A DNA stretch of 19,706 nucleotides from Bacteroidota bacterium (GCA_022560715.1 JADFSQ010000004.1:1-19706); one strand, 5' to 3'. Shown: positions 7,564 to 15,936, counted from the stretch's first letter. A program made the numbers and translations. The notes: generated by a model from the sequence alone, not told the origin.

Positions 7564-7571
7564 TATATTTG
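7564..7571 (+). promoter_or_regulatory. Bacteroidota -7 promoter element for pgk
   Basis: TATATTTG matches the Bacteroidota primary sigma factor -7 consensus TAnnTTTG exactly. It lies 19 bases before the pgk ATG within the 75-base holB/pgk intergenic region. No clear TTG-type -33 box is seen upstream, only a T-rich stretch near 7538-7546. Confidence 0.6.
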
Positions 7572-7590
7572 TGCTTCAAAAAACGAATTT

Positions 7591-8781
7591 ATGAAGACCT
7601 TAGATGATTTTAATTTTAAAGACAAAAAAGCATTAATTCGTGTCGATTTTAATGTGCCTTTAAATGAGAATTTTGAAGTAACAGACTCTACAAGAATTTT
7701 ATCGGCAAAACCAACAATAATAAAAATTCTTGAGGATGGAGGAAGGTGTATTTTAATGTCACATCTTGGAAGACCGAAAGGCATTCAAGACCAATTTTCT
7801 CTACGTCATATTGTAAATATAATTGAAGATATTATTGGTGTTGAAGTTATATTTGTTTCAGATTGTATTGGTCATGAGGTTGAAACAGCTTCAGCAAATT
7901 TAGAATCAGGACAAATTTTACTTTTAGAGAATTTGCGTTTTCATGATGAAGAAAAAAAAGGAGATGTAAAATTTGCCGAGCACCTTTCAAAATTAGCAGA
8001 CATATATGTAAATGACGCATTTGGTACAGCACATAGAGCACACGCTTCTACAACAGTTATTGCACAATTTTTTAATGGAAATAAATGTTTTGGCTACTTA
8101 TTAGCCAAAGAAATTAAAAGCATACAAAAGGTGATGCAAACTGGCGAGAAACCAGTTCTAGCAATACTTGGAGGTGCAAAAGTGTCCTCAAAAATCACTA
8201 TTATTAAAAATATTCTTGACAAAGTAGACCATTTAATTATTGGAGGAGGCATGACTTTCACTTTTGTTAAAGCACAAGGCGGAAGTATTGGTGACTCAAT
8301 ATGTGAAGATGATAAAATGGATCTTGCATTAGAAATATTAAAACAAGCTAAAGCTAAAAATGTACAAATTCATTTGCCTTTAGATGTTGTTGTAGCTAAT
8401 GCTTTTTCAAATGATGCTGAAACCCAAATAGTAGATGTGTTTTCAATTCCAGATGGATGGCAAGGATTAGATGCAGGTCCAAAATCGATAGAGAATTTTC
8501 ATAATATAGTGATGCAAAGCAGAACTATTCTTTGGAATGGACCGCTTGGTGTTTTTGAAATGAAAAACTTTGCGAAAGGCACTATTGCACTTGGTAACTC
8601 TATTGCCGAATCAACTAAAAACGGAGCATTTTCGTTAGTTGGAGGAGGAGATTCGGTTGCTGCAGTAAAACAATTTGGGTTTCAAGACAAAGTCAGTTAT
8701 GTAAGTACAGGTGGAGGTGCAATGTTAGAGAGTTTAGAAGGCAAAACACTTCCTGGGATTGCAGCTATTTTAGAAGAATAA
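7591..8781 (+). CDS. pgk: Phosphoglycerate kinase
   Basis: This cytosolic glycolytic enzyme transfers phosphate between 1,3-bisphosphoglycerate and ADP. The 396 residues span both Rossmann-like domains. The N-terminal substrate-binding signature is [11 protein letters not shown] (RVDFNVP 17-23). The basic-patch motif is SHLGRPKG (HLGRP 58-62). The C-terminal nucleotide-binding motif is GGGDSVAA (351-358), followed by STGGGAMLE (372-380). The gene ends in the expected [13 protein letters not shown]. The length equals that of typical bacterial PGK, and no defect is visible. A TAnnTTTG promoter box sits just upstream. The MltD-like gene follows after 77 bases counted to its preferred start. Confidence 0.97.
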   Translation: MKTLDDFNFKDKKALIRVDFNVPLNENFEVTDSTRILSAKPTIIKILEDGGRCILMSHLGRPKGIQDQFSLRHIVNIIEDIIGVEVIFVSDCIGHEVETASANLESGQILLLENLRFHDEEKKGDVKFAEHLSKLADIYVNDAFGTAHRAHASTTVIAQFFNGNKCFGYLLAKEIKSIQKVMQTGEKPVLAILGGAKVSSKITIIKNILDKVDHLIIGGGMTFTFVKAQGGSIGDSICEDDKMDLALEILKQAKAKNVQIHLPLDVVVANAFSNDAETQIVDVFSIPDGWQGLDAGPKSIENFHNIVMQSRTILWNGPLGVFEMKNFAKGTIALGNSIAESTKNGAFSLVGGGDSVAAVKQFGFQDKVSYVSTGGGAMLESLEGKTLPGIAAILEE

Positions 8782-8858
8782 AAAAATTAAATTTTTATTC
8801 GCTTTTAAAAACCATGATTTTAGCATTAATATCGTTCAATAATATATTTATTTATCAA

Positions 8859-10418
8859 ATGACTTTACGATTGTTTACAGTATTATTTTGCTTTCAGTTT
8901 GGGTTTTCACAAACTCAAGACACCATAAATTCGCAAGAAGAAAGGTCAAAAAAAGCAACTGCTTTAAAACCATTAATTGATGAGAACCCTCAAACATTAG
9001 AATTAATTTCTCATAACGATTCGCTTTCTAAAAGAAGCTTAGAAGACAATAAATTGGCTGCAGAGTTGGACGAAAAATGGTTAAATGAGCTTTACAGTTC
9101 TTCCTTATATGATACTATTTACAAATCGGTTTCAGAATTAAAATACGATAATGTATATTATCCCGAACTTCCAACCGATACTCTTAAAAAACGTCTATCA
9201 ACACTTAATGCTAAAACGCCTTTTAATATTGAATACAACCCTTCGTTGGAGAGCGTTATAAAACACTATTTAAAGAACAGAAGAAAATCACTTGAACGTT
9301 TAATGTCTTTAAGCAAATACTACTTTCCAATGTTTGAAACAGAATTAGACAATTATAACATTCCATTAGAAGTTAAATACTTAGCTATTGTAGAATCGGC
9401 TTTAAAACCTAGAGCAAAATCGAGGGTTGGAGCTACAGGGTTATGGCAATTTATGTTTCTAACGGGAAAACAATTTGGCTTAGATGTAAGTAGTTATGTC
9501 GATGAGCGAAGCGACCCAATACTATCTACCGAAGCTGCCTGCAAATATTTGGCAAGTTTATATACGGTTTTTGGAGATTGGGATTTGGCTTTGGCAGCAT
9601 ATAATTCTGGACCAGGAAATGTTACTAAAGCCATTAGACGCTCTGGAGGTTATACCAATTATTGGAATATTAGACCACACCTTCCGCGTGAAACTGCAGG
9701 CTATTTACCAGCGTTTTTGGCAACCATGTATATTTTTGAGTATGCTGATGCTCATGGATTTCAACCCCAAAAACCAGAATTTACTTATATAGAAACAGAT
9801 ACAGTTCGTATAAAACAAATGATTACGCTAGACCAAGTATCGGAACTTTTAGGAATTAAAATTGAGGAGTTACAATTTTTAAATCCTTCATATAAATTAG
9901 ATATTATTCCTTTTATAAAGGATGAAGACTATGCATTGCGATTGCCAAAAGAACACATTGGTGTATTCGTAAATAATGAAGAAAAAATTTATGCTTTTGC
10001 CAAAGCAGAATTCGATAAGCGCGAAAAACCACTACCACAATTTTATGAAACAAATTCTCGTATTCGTTATCGTGTAAGATCTGGTGATTATTTAGGAAAA
10101 ATTGCAAGGCGATATGGAGTAAGAGTCAGCCAAATAAAACGATGGAATGGTTTAAGAAGCAATAATATTCGAATAGGTCAACGCTTAACAATTTATCCTA
10201 GAAAACCAGTTTTCTCTTCAAATAACGAAGTTGTAACCAAAAAGGGCTCCACAACAAATAAAGAAAATAACAAAACATATAAAGTCAAAAATGGAGATTC
10301 GTTATGGAGTATTGCTCAAAAATTTCCTGAAGTTTCTATTCAAAATATTAAAGATTGGAATAATATTAGCGGGACAAAATTAAAAATAGGAACGATTCTT
10401 GTAGTCTCCAAGAAGTGA
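8859..10418 (+). CDS. MltD-like membrane-bound lytic murein transglycosylase with two LysM domains
   Basis: This periplasmic enzyme cleaves the glycan strands of peptidoglycan. I chose ATG 8859 because it gives a signal peptide (MTLRLFTVLFCFQFGFSQ) with the FSQ end common in Flavobacteria. An upstream ATG at 8814 would add 15 residues in front of it. With the chosen start (519 residues), the SLT catalytic domain lies at about 150-290. It shows the catalytic Glu in AIVESALKP (E179), then GATGLWQFM and AAYNSGPGNV. Two C-terminal LysM peptidoglycan-binding modules follow: RYRVRSGDYLGKIARRYGV (about 404-446) and YKVKNGDSLWSIAQKF (about 474-517). This SLT-LysM-LysM order is the MltD architecture. 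The gene lies between pgk and a DUF4837 lipoprotein gene 20 bases downstream, and the latter two are probably cotranscribed. Confidence 0.9.
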   Translation: MTLRLFTVLFCFQFGFSQTQDTINSQEERSKKATALKPLIDENPQTLELISHNDSLSKRSLEDNKLAAELDEKWLNELYSSSLYDTIYKSVSELKYDNVYYPELPTDTLKKRLSTLNAKTPFNIEYNPSLESVIKHYLKNRRKSLERLMSLSKYYFPMFETELDNYNIPLEVKYLAIVESALKPRAKSRVGATGLWQFMFLTGKQFGLDVSSYVDERSDPILSTEAACKYLASLYTVFGDWDLALAAYNSGPGNVTKAIRRSGGYTNYWNIRPHLPRETAGYLPAFLATMYIFEYADAHGFQPQKPEFTYIETDTVRIKQMITLDQVSELLGIKIEELQFLNPSYKLDIIPFIKDEDYALRLPKEHIGVFVNNEEKIYAFAKAEFDKREKPLPQFYETNSRIRYRVRSGDYLGKIARRYGVRVSQIKRWNGLRSNNIRIGQRLTIYPRKPVFSSNNEVVTKKGSTTNKENNKTYKVKNGDSLWSIAQKFPEVSIQNIKDWNNISGTKLKIGTILVVSKK

Positions 10419-10438
10419 TTCAATTTAATATAGAAAAA

Positions 10439-11416
10439 ATGAAAAAAACAATACTAACAGCATTTACAATACTATTCTTAATTGCGTGTAATAACGATGG
10501 TTCTAAAAACAAACGTATTCTTTCTGCATCTTCTGGAAATATAAACAATCTAACGGTTGTTATAGACAATGAATTATGGGAAGGCAGTATAGGAGAACAA
10601 ATTCGATCTATACTTGGAGCTTCGGTTTATGGCTTACCACAAGAAGAGCCTTTATTTAAAATGCAACAAATGCCAACTTTAGTCTTTTCAGGTTTCGCGA
10701 CAAAAAGCAGAATTATTTTAAAAATTGAAAAAGGAAAACCAGCAAACATAAAATTTCTAAAAAACGCATTTGCCAAACCTCAAAAATTAATTTTGGTAAC
10801 AGGAAGCACTAATGCTGAAATTAATGAGCAATTAATACAAAATGCTGAAAAAATTGTAGCAGTTTTTAAGAATCAGGAGATTAAAGAAAAACAAAGACGT
10901 ATTAATATTTCTCTTAACAAAAATAATAATATTGAAAAAGTTTTAGGACTAACAATTAATTTTCCATCAGTTTATCGAGTAGCTAAAGAAGACAAATCCT
11001 TTTTTTGGTTACGAAAAGACATTAAAACCGGAACAATGAATATTTTGTTGTACGAAATGCCTTTAGGTTCTATTTCAGAAGGAGACGACGCCATAAATGA
11101 TATTATTAAAATGCGAGACTCTATTGGTAAAGTACATATTCCAGGACCGCTTGACGGTTCTTATATGATTACCGAAGAAGCTTATACGCCTTATTTAAAC
11201 AAAACAATTTTAGATAATAAACCAGCACTACTAACTAAAAGCACCTGGGAAATAAAAAATGCATTTATGGCAGGACCATTTATAAATTATATTATTGAGG
11301 ATAAAACGAATAAAAGACTTGTTGTTATTGAAGGATTTACTTTTGCGCCATCAGTAGCTAAAAGAGACCATATGTTTGAGTTGGAAGCAATAATCAGGTC
11401 GTTACAAATAAAATAG
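10439..11416 (+). CDS. DUF4837-family lipoprotein
   Basis: With ATG 10439 the protein has 325 residues and begins with a lipoprotein signal, MKKTILTAFTILFLIAC, whose lipobox LIAC gives a lipidated Cys17. A longer reading from GTG 10415, which overlaps the previous stop, would put eight extra residues before the signal and is less likely. The remainder resembles DUF4837, a Bacteroidota family of about 330 residues with no established function. Visible hallmarks include a repeated-fold look, with LTVVIDNELWEGSIGEQIR near the start and the related LGLTINFPSVYRVAKED halfway, and PGPLDGSYMITEE followed by the aromatic C-terminal half. It contains no obvious catalytic motif. CNNDGS after the lipobox does not look like a clear surface-export signal, so an inner-leaflet periplasmic location is plausible. 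Its place directly after the transglycosylase gene hints at an envelope role, which is inference. Confidence 0.8.
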   Translation: MKKTILTAFTILFLIACNNDGSKNKRILSASSGNINNLTVVIDNELWEGSIGEQIRSILGASVYGLPQEEPLFKMQQMPTLVFSGFATKSRIILKIEKGKPANIKFLKNAFAKPQKLILVTGSTNAEINEQLIQNAEKIVAVFKNQEIKEKQRRINISLNKNNNIEKVLGLTINFPSVYRVAKEDKSFFWLRKDIKTGTMNILLYEMPLGSISEGDDAINDIIKMRDSIGKVHIPGPLDGSYMITEEAYTPYLNKTILDNKPALLTKSTWEIKNAFMAGPFINYIIEDKTNKRLVVIEGFTFAPSVAKRDHMFELEAIIRSLQIK

Positions 11417-11435
11417 ATTTTAATTATTCGGTTAA

Positions 11436-11636
11436 CTATTCTTTTTTATCAGAGTTGGTGTCTTTTTTATCATCATCGTCATCATCTTTGCTGGCATTTT
11501 TAAATTCTTTAATTCCGCTGCCAAGACCTTTCATAAGTTCGGGAATTTTTTTCCCTCCAAAAAGAAGCAAAACTGCTAAACCAATAATAACCCACGAACC
11601 AGGACCAATCATTAAAGGTAATATAAATAAAATCAT
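11436..11636 (-). CDS. tatA: Sec-independent protein translocase subunit TatA
   Basis: TatA forms the pore-like part of the twin-arginine pathway, which exports folded proteins across the inner membrane. With the start at 11636 the protein is 66 residues. It has an N-terminal membrane helix (about 12-28, [15 protein letters not shown]), the FGGKKIPEL hinge, and an amphipathic helix [18 protein letters not shown] very acidic tail of six Asp residues and then lysines follows. A longer start at 11660 would add MHYQKIND, but that codon overlaps a good minus-strand promoter box (11658-11665), so the shorter form is preferred. The gene stands alone and faces the DUF4837 gene tail-to-tail with 19 bases between. 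No tatC is present in the window, so the partner is elsewhere. TatA and TatB/E are hard to separate by sequence, but the FGGKK hinge favours TatA. Confidence 0.9.
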   Translation of the reverse strand: MILFILPLMIGPGSWVIIGLAVLLLFGGKKIPELMKGLGSGIKEFKNASKDDDDDDKKDTNSDKKE

Positions 11637-11657
11637 ATCATTTATCTTTTGATAATG

Positions 11658-11665
11658 CAAAGTTA
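11658..11665 (-). promoter_or_regulatory. Bacteroidota -7 promoter element for tatA
   Basis: On the minus strand this reads TAACTTTG, an exact match to TAnnTTTG. It ends 21 bases before the preferred tatA ATG (11636) and overlaps the alternative ATG at 11660, which helps choose the start. I see no clear -33 box. Confidence 0.5.
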
Positions 11666-11735
11666 ATAATTAAACTTTAAAAAATACGTTTTAAAACAAA
11701 CTTTAGCGTAGTGTAAAAGTACTTGCTATTTTATT

Positions 11736-11743
11736 TAATTTTG
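11736..11743 (+). promoter_or_regulatory. Bacteroidota -7 promoter element for the M23 peptidase gene
   Basis: TAATTTTG matches TAnnTTTG and ends seven bases before the ATG at 11751. The leader would be almost absent, which is common in Bacteroidota but leaves no room for a ribosome-binding site. A later in-frame start is possible but would cut into the conserved basic N-terminus. The -33 box is not evident. Confidence 0.4.
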
Positions 11744-11750
11744 TTCGACC

Positions 11751-12617
11751 ATGACAAACAAAACAAAAGATAAAAAATTTGCTAAAAAGTTGCTGCATAA
11801 GTATCGTTTAATAATTCTTAACGAAGACACATTCGAAGAGCGTTTTGCGATTAAATTAACGCGCTTAAATGTGTTTGTTTTAATGTCTATATCCACTATT
11901 TTTTTAATTGCTGCAACCACAGTTTTGATTGCGTTTACACCTTTAAGAGAATATATTCCGGGATATTCTTCTACCTCGCTTAAAAGAAAGGCAACGCAAT
12001 TAAGCTATAAAACAGATTCAATACAACAAGCGATAGCAATTAACCAGCAATATCTGGAGTCCATAAAACGCGTTTTAAAAGGCGATGTTTCTACAGTAAA
12101 TTTCAACAAAGATTCAATTATTAATGCGGCAGAAATAGATCTTAATTTAATTAATTTAATCCCTTCTGCTGAAGATTCTTTACTTCGAGAAAAAGTAGAT
12201 AAAGAAGATAAATATAATTTATTTGAATCGGCTACATCAAAAGTGAATTTTGTGTTATTCCCACCAGTAAATGGAACAATAAGTGAAGGTTATAGCGTTC
12301 AAGACAAACATTATGCAATAGATATTGTTGTTGCTAAAGACACTCCGGTTAAAGCAACTGCTGATGGAACTGTAATTTTAGCTGAATGGACAACCCAAAC
12401 AGGATATGTAGTGGTAATAGAACACGCCAATGGGTTAATCTCAGTATATAAACATAATGCATCTTTAACTAAAGCACAAGGCGATTTGGTAAAATCGGGA
12501 GAGGTTATCGCCATTTCAGGAAATGCAGGAGAGTTAACAACAGGACCACATTTACACTTTGAGCTTTGGAGTGATGGTTATCCAATAAACCCTGCCACTT
12601 TTATCGATTTTGAGTAG
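11751..12617 (+). CDS. Membrane-anchored M23 (LytM-type) metallopeptidase
   Basis: The 288-residue protein has a basic cytoplasmic N-terminus and one membrane anchor (about 40-62). A polar, probably coiled region follows (about 75-160), and a C-terminal LytM/M23 domain (about 165-286) is predicted to be periplasmic. M23 enzymes are zinc endopeptidases that cut peptidoglycan cross-links, or act as degenerate activators of amidases. The zinc and catalytic residues appear intact: H187 and D191 in KHYAIDIV, H235 in SVYKHNASL, and H267 and H269 in GPHLHFEL. This suggests an active hydrolase. The GH3 gene follows directly, with its ATG adjoining the TAG stop, so the two are almost certainly cotranscribed. 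The upstream tatA is divergent. The architecture is common in Flavobacteria, but the precise bond cleaved is not readable from the sequence. Confidence 0.9.
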   Translation: MTNKTKDKKFAKKLLHKYRLIILNEDTFEERFAIKLTRLNVFVLMSISTIFLIAATTVLIAFTPLREYIPGYSSTSLKRKATQLSYKTDSIQQAIAINQQYLESIKRVLKGDVSTVNFNKDSIINAAEIDLNLINLIPSAEDSLLREKVDKEDKYNLFESATSKVNFVLFPPVNGTISEGYSVQDKHYAIDIVVAKDTPVKATADGTVILAEWTTQTGYVVVIEHANGLISVYKHNASLTKAQGDLVKSGEVIAISGNAGELTTGPHLHFELWSDGYPINPATFIDFE

Positions 12618-14135
12618 ATGAAAAAATTAGAAATTACATCGTTAAAAGAGCTTCTTGCAAAACCTTTTGCAAAGAGGATTCAAAAAAAGGTAAATAAATG
12701 GGCAAATAACCCTATAAAAACTCAAGATAAGGTTTTTAAGAATTTAATTTCTGATGCTACTTCAACATTATTTGGAAAAGACCACGACTTTACAGGTATC
12801 AATTCTTATAAAGATTTTGTAAAACGAGTTCCTGTAAGAGATTATGAAGCCTTAAAACCGTACGTAGATAAAGTTGTTGCTGGCGAAAAAGACATACTTT
12901 GGAAGGGAAAACCTATTTATTTTGCAAAAACTTCTGGCACCACTTCAGGAACAAAATATATTCCAATAACAAAAGCCTCCATAAAGGCACAAGTAGAATC
13001 TTCTAGAAATGCAATCTTACTCTATGTTGCTGAAACAGGAAAAACAAAATTTGTTAATGGGAAGATGATTTTTCTTCAAGGAAGTCCGGTTCTTGAAGAA
13101 AAAAATGGTATTCAATTAGGTCGTCTTTCAGGAATAGTAGCACATTATGTTCCAAAATATCTTCAAAAAAACAGATTGCCAAGTTGGGAGACAAACTGCA
13201 TCGAAGATTGGGAAACTAAAGTAAATACTATTGTAGAGGAGACTATAAATGAGGATATGACTGTTATTGCTGGCATTCCATCTTGGGTACAAATGTATTT
13301 TGAAAAGCTTCAGCAAAAATCAGGAAAGAAAGTAGGGGAGCTATTTAAGAATTTTGACTTATTTATTTTTGGAGGTGTTAACTATGAGCCATATAGAGCA
13401 AAGTTTGAAAATATTATAGGAAGAAAAGTGGATAGTATAGAGTTATATCCAGCAAGCGAAGGTTTTTTTGCGTTTCAGGATAAACAAAACGAAAAAGGAA
13501 TGCTGCTGCTTTTAAATTCAGGTATTTTTTATGAGTTTATTAAAGCAGCAGATTTTTTCAGTACAAACCCAAAGCGCATTACTATAAAAGATGTTGAAGT
13601 AGGCGTGAATTATGTGATGATTATCTCGACAAATGCAGGACTTTGGGCTTATAATGTTGGCGATACTGTTGAGTTTACTTCAATTAAACCGTATCGTATT
13701 ATTGTTTCGGGACGTATAAAACACTTTATTTCCGCTTTTGGAGAACACGTAATAAGTAAAGAAGTAGAACAAGCGTTACAAGACGCAACAAAAAACTCAA
13801 GTATTAGAATTTCGGAATTTACAGTTGCTCCTCAAATTAATCCAAAAGAAGGTTTGCCATACCACGAATGGTTTATCGAATTTGAAAACGAGCCAGAAAA
13901 TCTATCAACTTTAGCCAAAACAATTGACGAATCTCTTCAAAATCAAAACAGTTATTATTTAGATTTAATTACAGGTAAGATACTTCAACCTCTTAAAATT
14001 TCAGTTATAAAAAAAGATGGATTTAATGATTATATGAAGTCTATCGGAAAATTAGGAGGGCAAAATAAGATACCGAGATTATCTGATAACAGGAAAATAG
14101 CAGATGTTTTATACGGAACCAATTTAGTTAAATAG
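12618..14135 (+). CDS. GH3-family acyl-adenylating enzyme (GH3 auxin-responsive promoter-like)
   Basis: The 505-residue protein belongs to the GH3 branch of adenylate-forming (ANL) enzymes. Three nucleotide-binding motifs are visible: FAKTSGTTSGTKYIPIT (102-118), the SGTTSG P-loop-like motif; YPASEGFFAFQ (277-287); and YNVGDTVEF (345-353), where the Asp contacts ribose. GRIKHF (365-370) marks the hinge to the C-terminal lid. Plant GH3 enzymes couple amino acids to jasmonate or auxin via an acyl-AMP. In bacteria the acyl acid and acceptor are mostly unknown, so only the general chemistry (carboxylate plus ATP giving acyl-AMP, then transfer) can be inferred. The start codon adjoins the M23 gene stop, which implies translational coupling. 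The length agrees with Bacteroidota members. Confidence 0.88.
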   Translation: MKKLEITSLKELLAKPFAKRIQKKVNKWANNPIKTQDKVFKNLISDATSTLFGKDHDFTGINSYKDFVKRVPVRDYEALKPYVDKVVAGEKDILWKGKPIYFAKTSGTTSGTKYIPITKASIKAQVESSRNAILLYVAETGKTKFVNGKMIFLQGSPVLEEKNGIQLGRLSGIVAHYVPKYLQKNRLPSWETNCIEDWETKVNTIVEETINEDMTVIAGIPSWVQMYFEKLQQKSGKKVGELFKNFDLFIFGGVNYEPYRAKFENIIGRKVDSIELYPASEGFFAFQDKQNEKGMLLLLNSGIFYEFIKAADFFSTNPKRITIKDVEVGVNYVMIISTNAGLWAYNVGDTVEFTSIKPYRIIVSGRIKHFISAFGEHVISKEVEQALQDATKNSSIRISEFTVAPQINPKEGLPYHEWFIEFENEPENLSTLAKTIDESLQNQNSYYLDLITGKILQPLKISVIKKDGFNDYMKSIGKLGGQNKIPRLSDNRKIADVLYGTNLVK

Positions 14136-14137
14136 TG

Positions 14138-14145
14138 TATCTTTG
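14138..14145 (+). promoter_or_regulatory. Bacteroidota -7 promoter element for the DUF6909-wzz-rfb operon
   Basis: TATCTTTG matches TAnnTTTG and sits two bases after the GH3 stop codon. Transcription would begin near 14150 and give a leader of about 100 bases before the ATG at 14252. No clean -33 TTG is seen at the expected distance. Confidence 0.55.
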
Positions 14146-14156
14146 CAGGTTAAATA

Positions 14157-14207
14157 ATGAATATGAAACATCCAGAACTAAATTTCGATACCCAAGAAAA
14201 TGACTAA
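14157..14207 (+). CDS. Possible 16-residue leader peptide upstream of the DUF6909-like gene
   Basis: The frame ATG 14157 to TAA 14205-14207 encodes MNMKHPELNFDTQEND, with a second Met at codon 3. It lies in the leader between the promoter box at 14138 and the DUF6909-like start at 14252. The DNA from its second ATG, ATGAAACAT at 14163, is repeated exactly at the real gene start (14252). The peptide has no run of a single amino acid as in classical attenuators. There is no good ribosome-binding site, and it could be fortuitous. Confidence 0.25.
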   Translation: MNMKHPELNFDTQEND

Positions 14208-14217
14208 TATGGATGTT
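14167..14217 (+). repeat. Inverted repeat in the DUF6909 leader
   Basis: AACATCCA (14167-14174) pairs perfectly with TGGATGTT (14210-14217), enclosing 35 bases that hold most of the mini-ORF. In RNA this gives an 8-bp stem with a large loop. It is not followed by a U-run, so it is not an obvious terminator. It could be an operator half-site pair, an RNA leader structure or chance. Confidence 0.35.
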
Positions 14218-14251
14218 CCATGTGACTGTTAAAAAACAATAAATATAACAC

Positions 14252-15931
14252 ATGAAACATAGAGGAAGGACAAGAGCTCAAGAGAGTTCTAATGCTATTG
14301 AGAGAATGTATATAACTATGCGTCATTTATTTAATCGTGGCTTTTATAAACCCATGGGAGTTTCGGGTGAAACTTTAAGAAAAGCTCTTTTACTTTTAAG
14401 ACCAGAAATTTATGGCTCGATTGCTGAAGAGAAAGCAGAATTAGACGGTTTACTTTATGTTATAGATAGACTTCCTCGAGGCATTGAAGAATGTCGTTTT
14501 ATAAACCTTACAAGCGATGAAGGTTATGGCGATTCGCATTTTGAAGTCATAGTTCCTGCCAAAAGAAGACGTAATTGTTTTAGGATAGATGAGGAGCAAA
14601 TGAATATAGAAATCACACGAGGTCGCTCCGAAATTTACGATATCCTTACGCATCTCACGTTTTTATTTATCGAATCGCATAAAATAAGTAAACGTGTATT
14701 GATAAACGATAAAGGCGCAACAATACGCGATTGGATAAAACTTGAAAAAGCAGTACTTACCAACAAAGAATTAAACCAAAAAGAACGTGAAATTGCAATT
14801 ACCCATACTGCAAATATTTTAGGAAGAACTTTTCAAGAAATTTCCTCGTGCTATAAAGGTTTTTCGCATCCAAGACAACCAGAGCGTTTTTTACATCTAA
14901 TCTATTGGTTAGGCAAACTTGCTATAGACGAAGTGATTAATAATGCAAAAAGAACAGTTACATTTAGCCCTGTATTGAGAGAGCGTTTAGGTCATCATAT
15001 TCATGGTGAAATGTGGTCTAATGCTATCAAGGAAGTTTTAAAAAAGAACAATTTATTAGAACGACCTATACATATCATTAGTGCAAATTTACATAGTGTT
15101 ATGAATGCAATTTATGCGCCAAAAGCACTAAAAGCACTAGCAGCTAAAAAGGATATTTTTGAAGTTTATGAAAGTCTAAGCGACGACAGTAGCAAAACGT
15201 TACGGAACAAAGTTACTCAACAAGCCTTAAAAGAGGGAATGATTTTTATCAAAGATAAATCAGGGACAAATATTGATGTTCAAATTTTTGACACTTCAAA
15301 AATAGACTTTAGCACAACCGATTTAAAGATTAAAAAAAAGAGTAAAGATTCAGAAAATCCAATTATCTTCGTAATGGATTATGCTTTTGGAGAACAAGCC
15401 TATGAAACCATAGATGAGTTATTAAAACCTTATGGTAAAAACACTTTAAAAACCCATTTAAACGTGGAGTCGATTTCAATAATGGGAAAAGCAGGAATTT
15501 TAGAAGGTGGAAAAGGAGATATAATGATACCTTCGGCACATATTTTTGAAGGCACAGCAGATAATTATCCTTTTAAAAACGAGTTGAAAAATGAAGATTT
15601 AGAATGTCAAGGTGTTGATGTTTACGAAGGAGCGATGGTAACAGTGTTAGGAACGTCGCTTCAAAATAAAGAAATATTAAAGTTTTTTCACGATTCCACC
15701 TGGAATGTTATAGGTTTAGAAATGGAAGGAGCGCATTACCAGAAAGCAATTCAAGCTGCTTCAAAAGTAAGAAACAGTATAAACCCGAATGTTAAAGTGA
15801 GATACGCATATTATGCTAGCGATAATCCTTTAAAAACAGGTAGTACATTAGCATCAGGAGGATTAGGAACAAGCGGTGTGAGACCAACATATTTAATAAC
15901 AAGAAAAATATTAGAACAAATACTTAATTAA
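14252..15931 (+). CDS. DUF6909-family protein with nucleoside phosphorylase/nucleosidase-like C-terminus
   Basis: This 559-residue soluble protein has no signal peptide or membrane segment. I recognise it as the DUF6909 type found in Bacteroidota, which has no established function. The N-terminal half (about 1-300) is mostly helical, with MRHLFNRGFYKPMGVSGE near the start and several conserved-looking His/Trp motifs (GHHIHGEMWSNAIK, 247-260). The C-terminal third resembles the purine nucleoside phosphorylase/MTAN superfamily. It has IMGKAGILEGGKGDIMIPSA (410-429), like the glycine-rich GxxGxL...GDIVxP strand-loop, then GLEMEG (488-493), like the ribose-binding ME motif, and YASDNPL (521-527), like the catalytic Asp motif xSDxx. 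Order and spacing fit that fold. The substrate is unknown. Five bases separate it from the Wzz-like gene, so it heads the polysaccharide operon. The fold assignment is my inference from motifs. Confidence 0.75.
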   Translation: MKHRGRTRAQESSNAIERMYITMRHLFNRGFYKPMGVSGETLRKALLLLRPEIYGSIAEEKAELDGLLYVIDRLPRGIEECRFINLTSDEGYGDSHFEVIVPAKRRRNCFRIDEEQMNIEITRGRSEIYDILTHLTFLFIESHKISKRVLINDKGATIRDWIKLEKAVLTNKELNQKEREIAITHTANILGRTFQEISSCYKGFSHPRQPERFLHLIYWLGKLAIDEVINNAKRTVTFSPVLRERLGHHIHGEMWSNAIKEVLKKNNLLERPIHIISANLHSVMNAIYAPKALKALAAKKDIFEVYESLSDDSSKTLRNKVTQQALKEGMIFIKDKSGTNIDVQIFDTSKIDFSTTDLKIKKKSKDSENPIIFVMDYAFGEQAYETIDELLKPYGKNTLKTHLNVESISIMGKAGILEGGKGDIMIPSAHIFEGTADNYPFKNELKNEDLECQGVDVYEGAMVTVLGTSLQNKEILKFFHDSTWNVIGLEMEGAHYQKAIQAASKVRNSINPNVKVRYAYYASDNPLKTGSTLASGGLGTSGVRPTYLITRKILEQILN

Positions 15932-15936
15932 TTATT

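Noticed and set aside
7847..8041. Antisense open frame inside pgk, with similar ones inside sufC, holB, the GH3 gene and rfbB.
   Set aside because: These lie wholly within well-supported genes in other frames, carry no recognisable motif and lack ribosome-binding sites. They are products of AT-rich codon usage.
8782..8815. A/T-symmetric sequence after pgk as a rho-independent terminator.
   Set aside because: The possible stem is made only of A-T pairs with almost no loop and no GC core, so it is not convincing.
11455..11652. Plus-strand open frame opposite tatA with a Ser-rich start.
   Set aside because: The poly-Ser run is the complement of the poly-Asp tail of TatA, and the minus-strand protein is clearly the real one.
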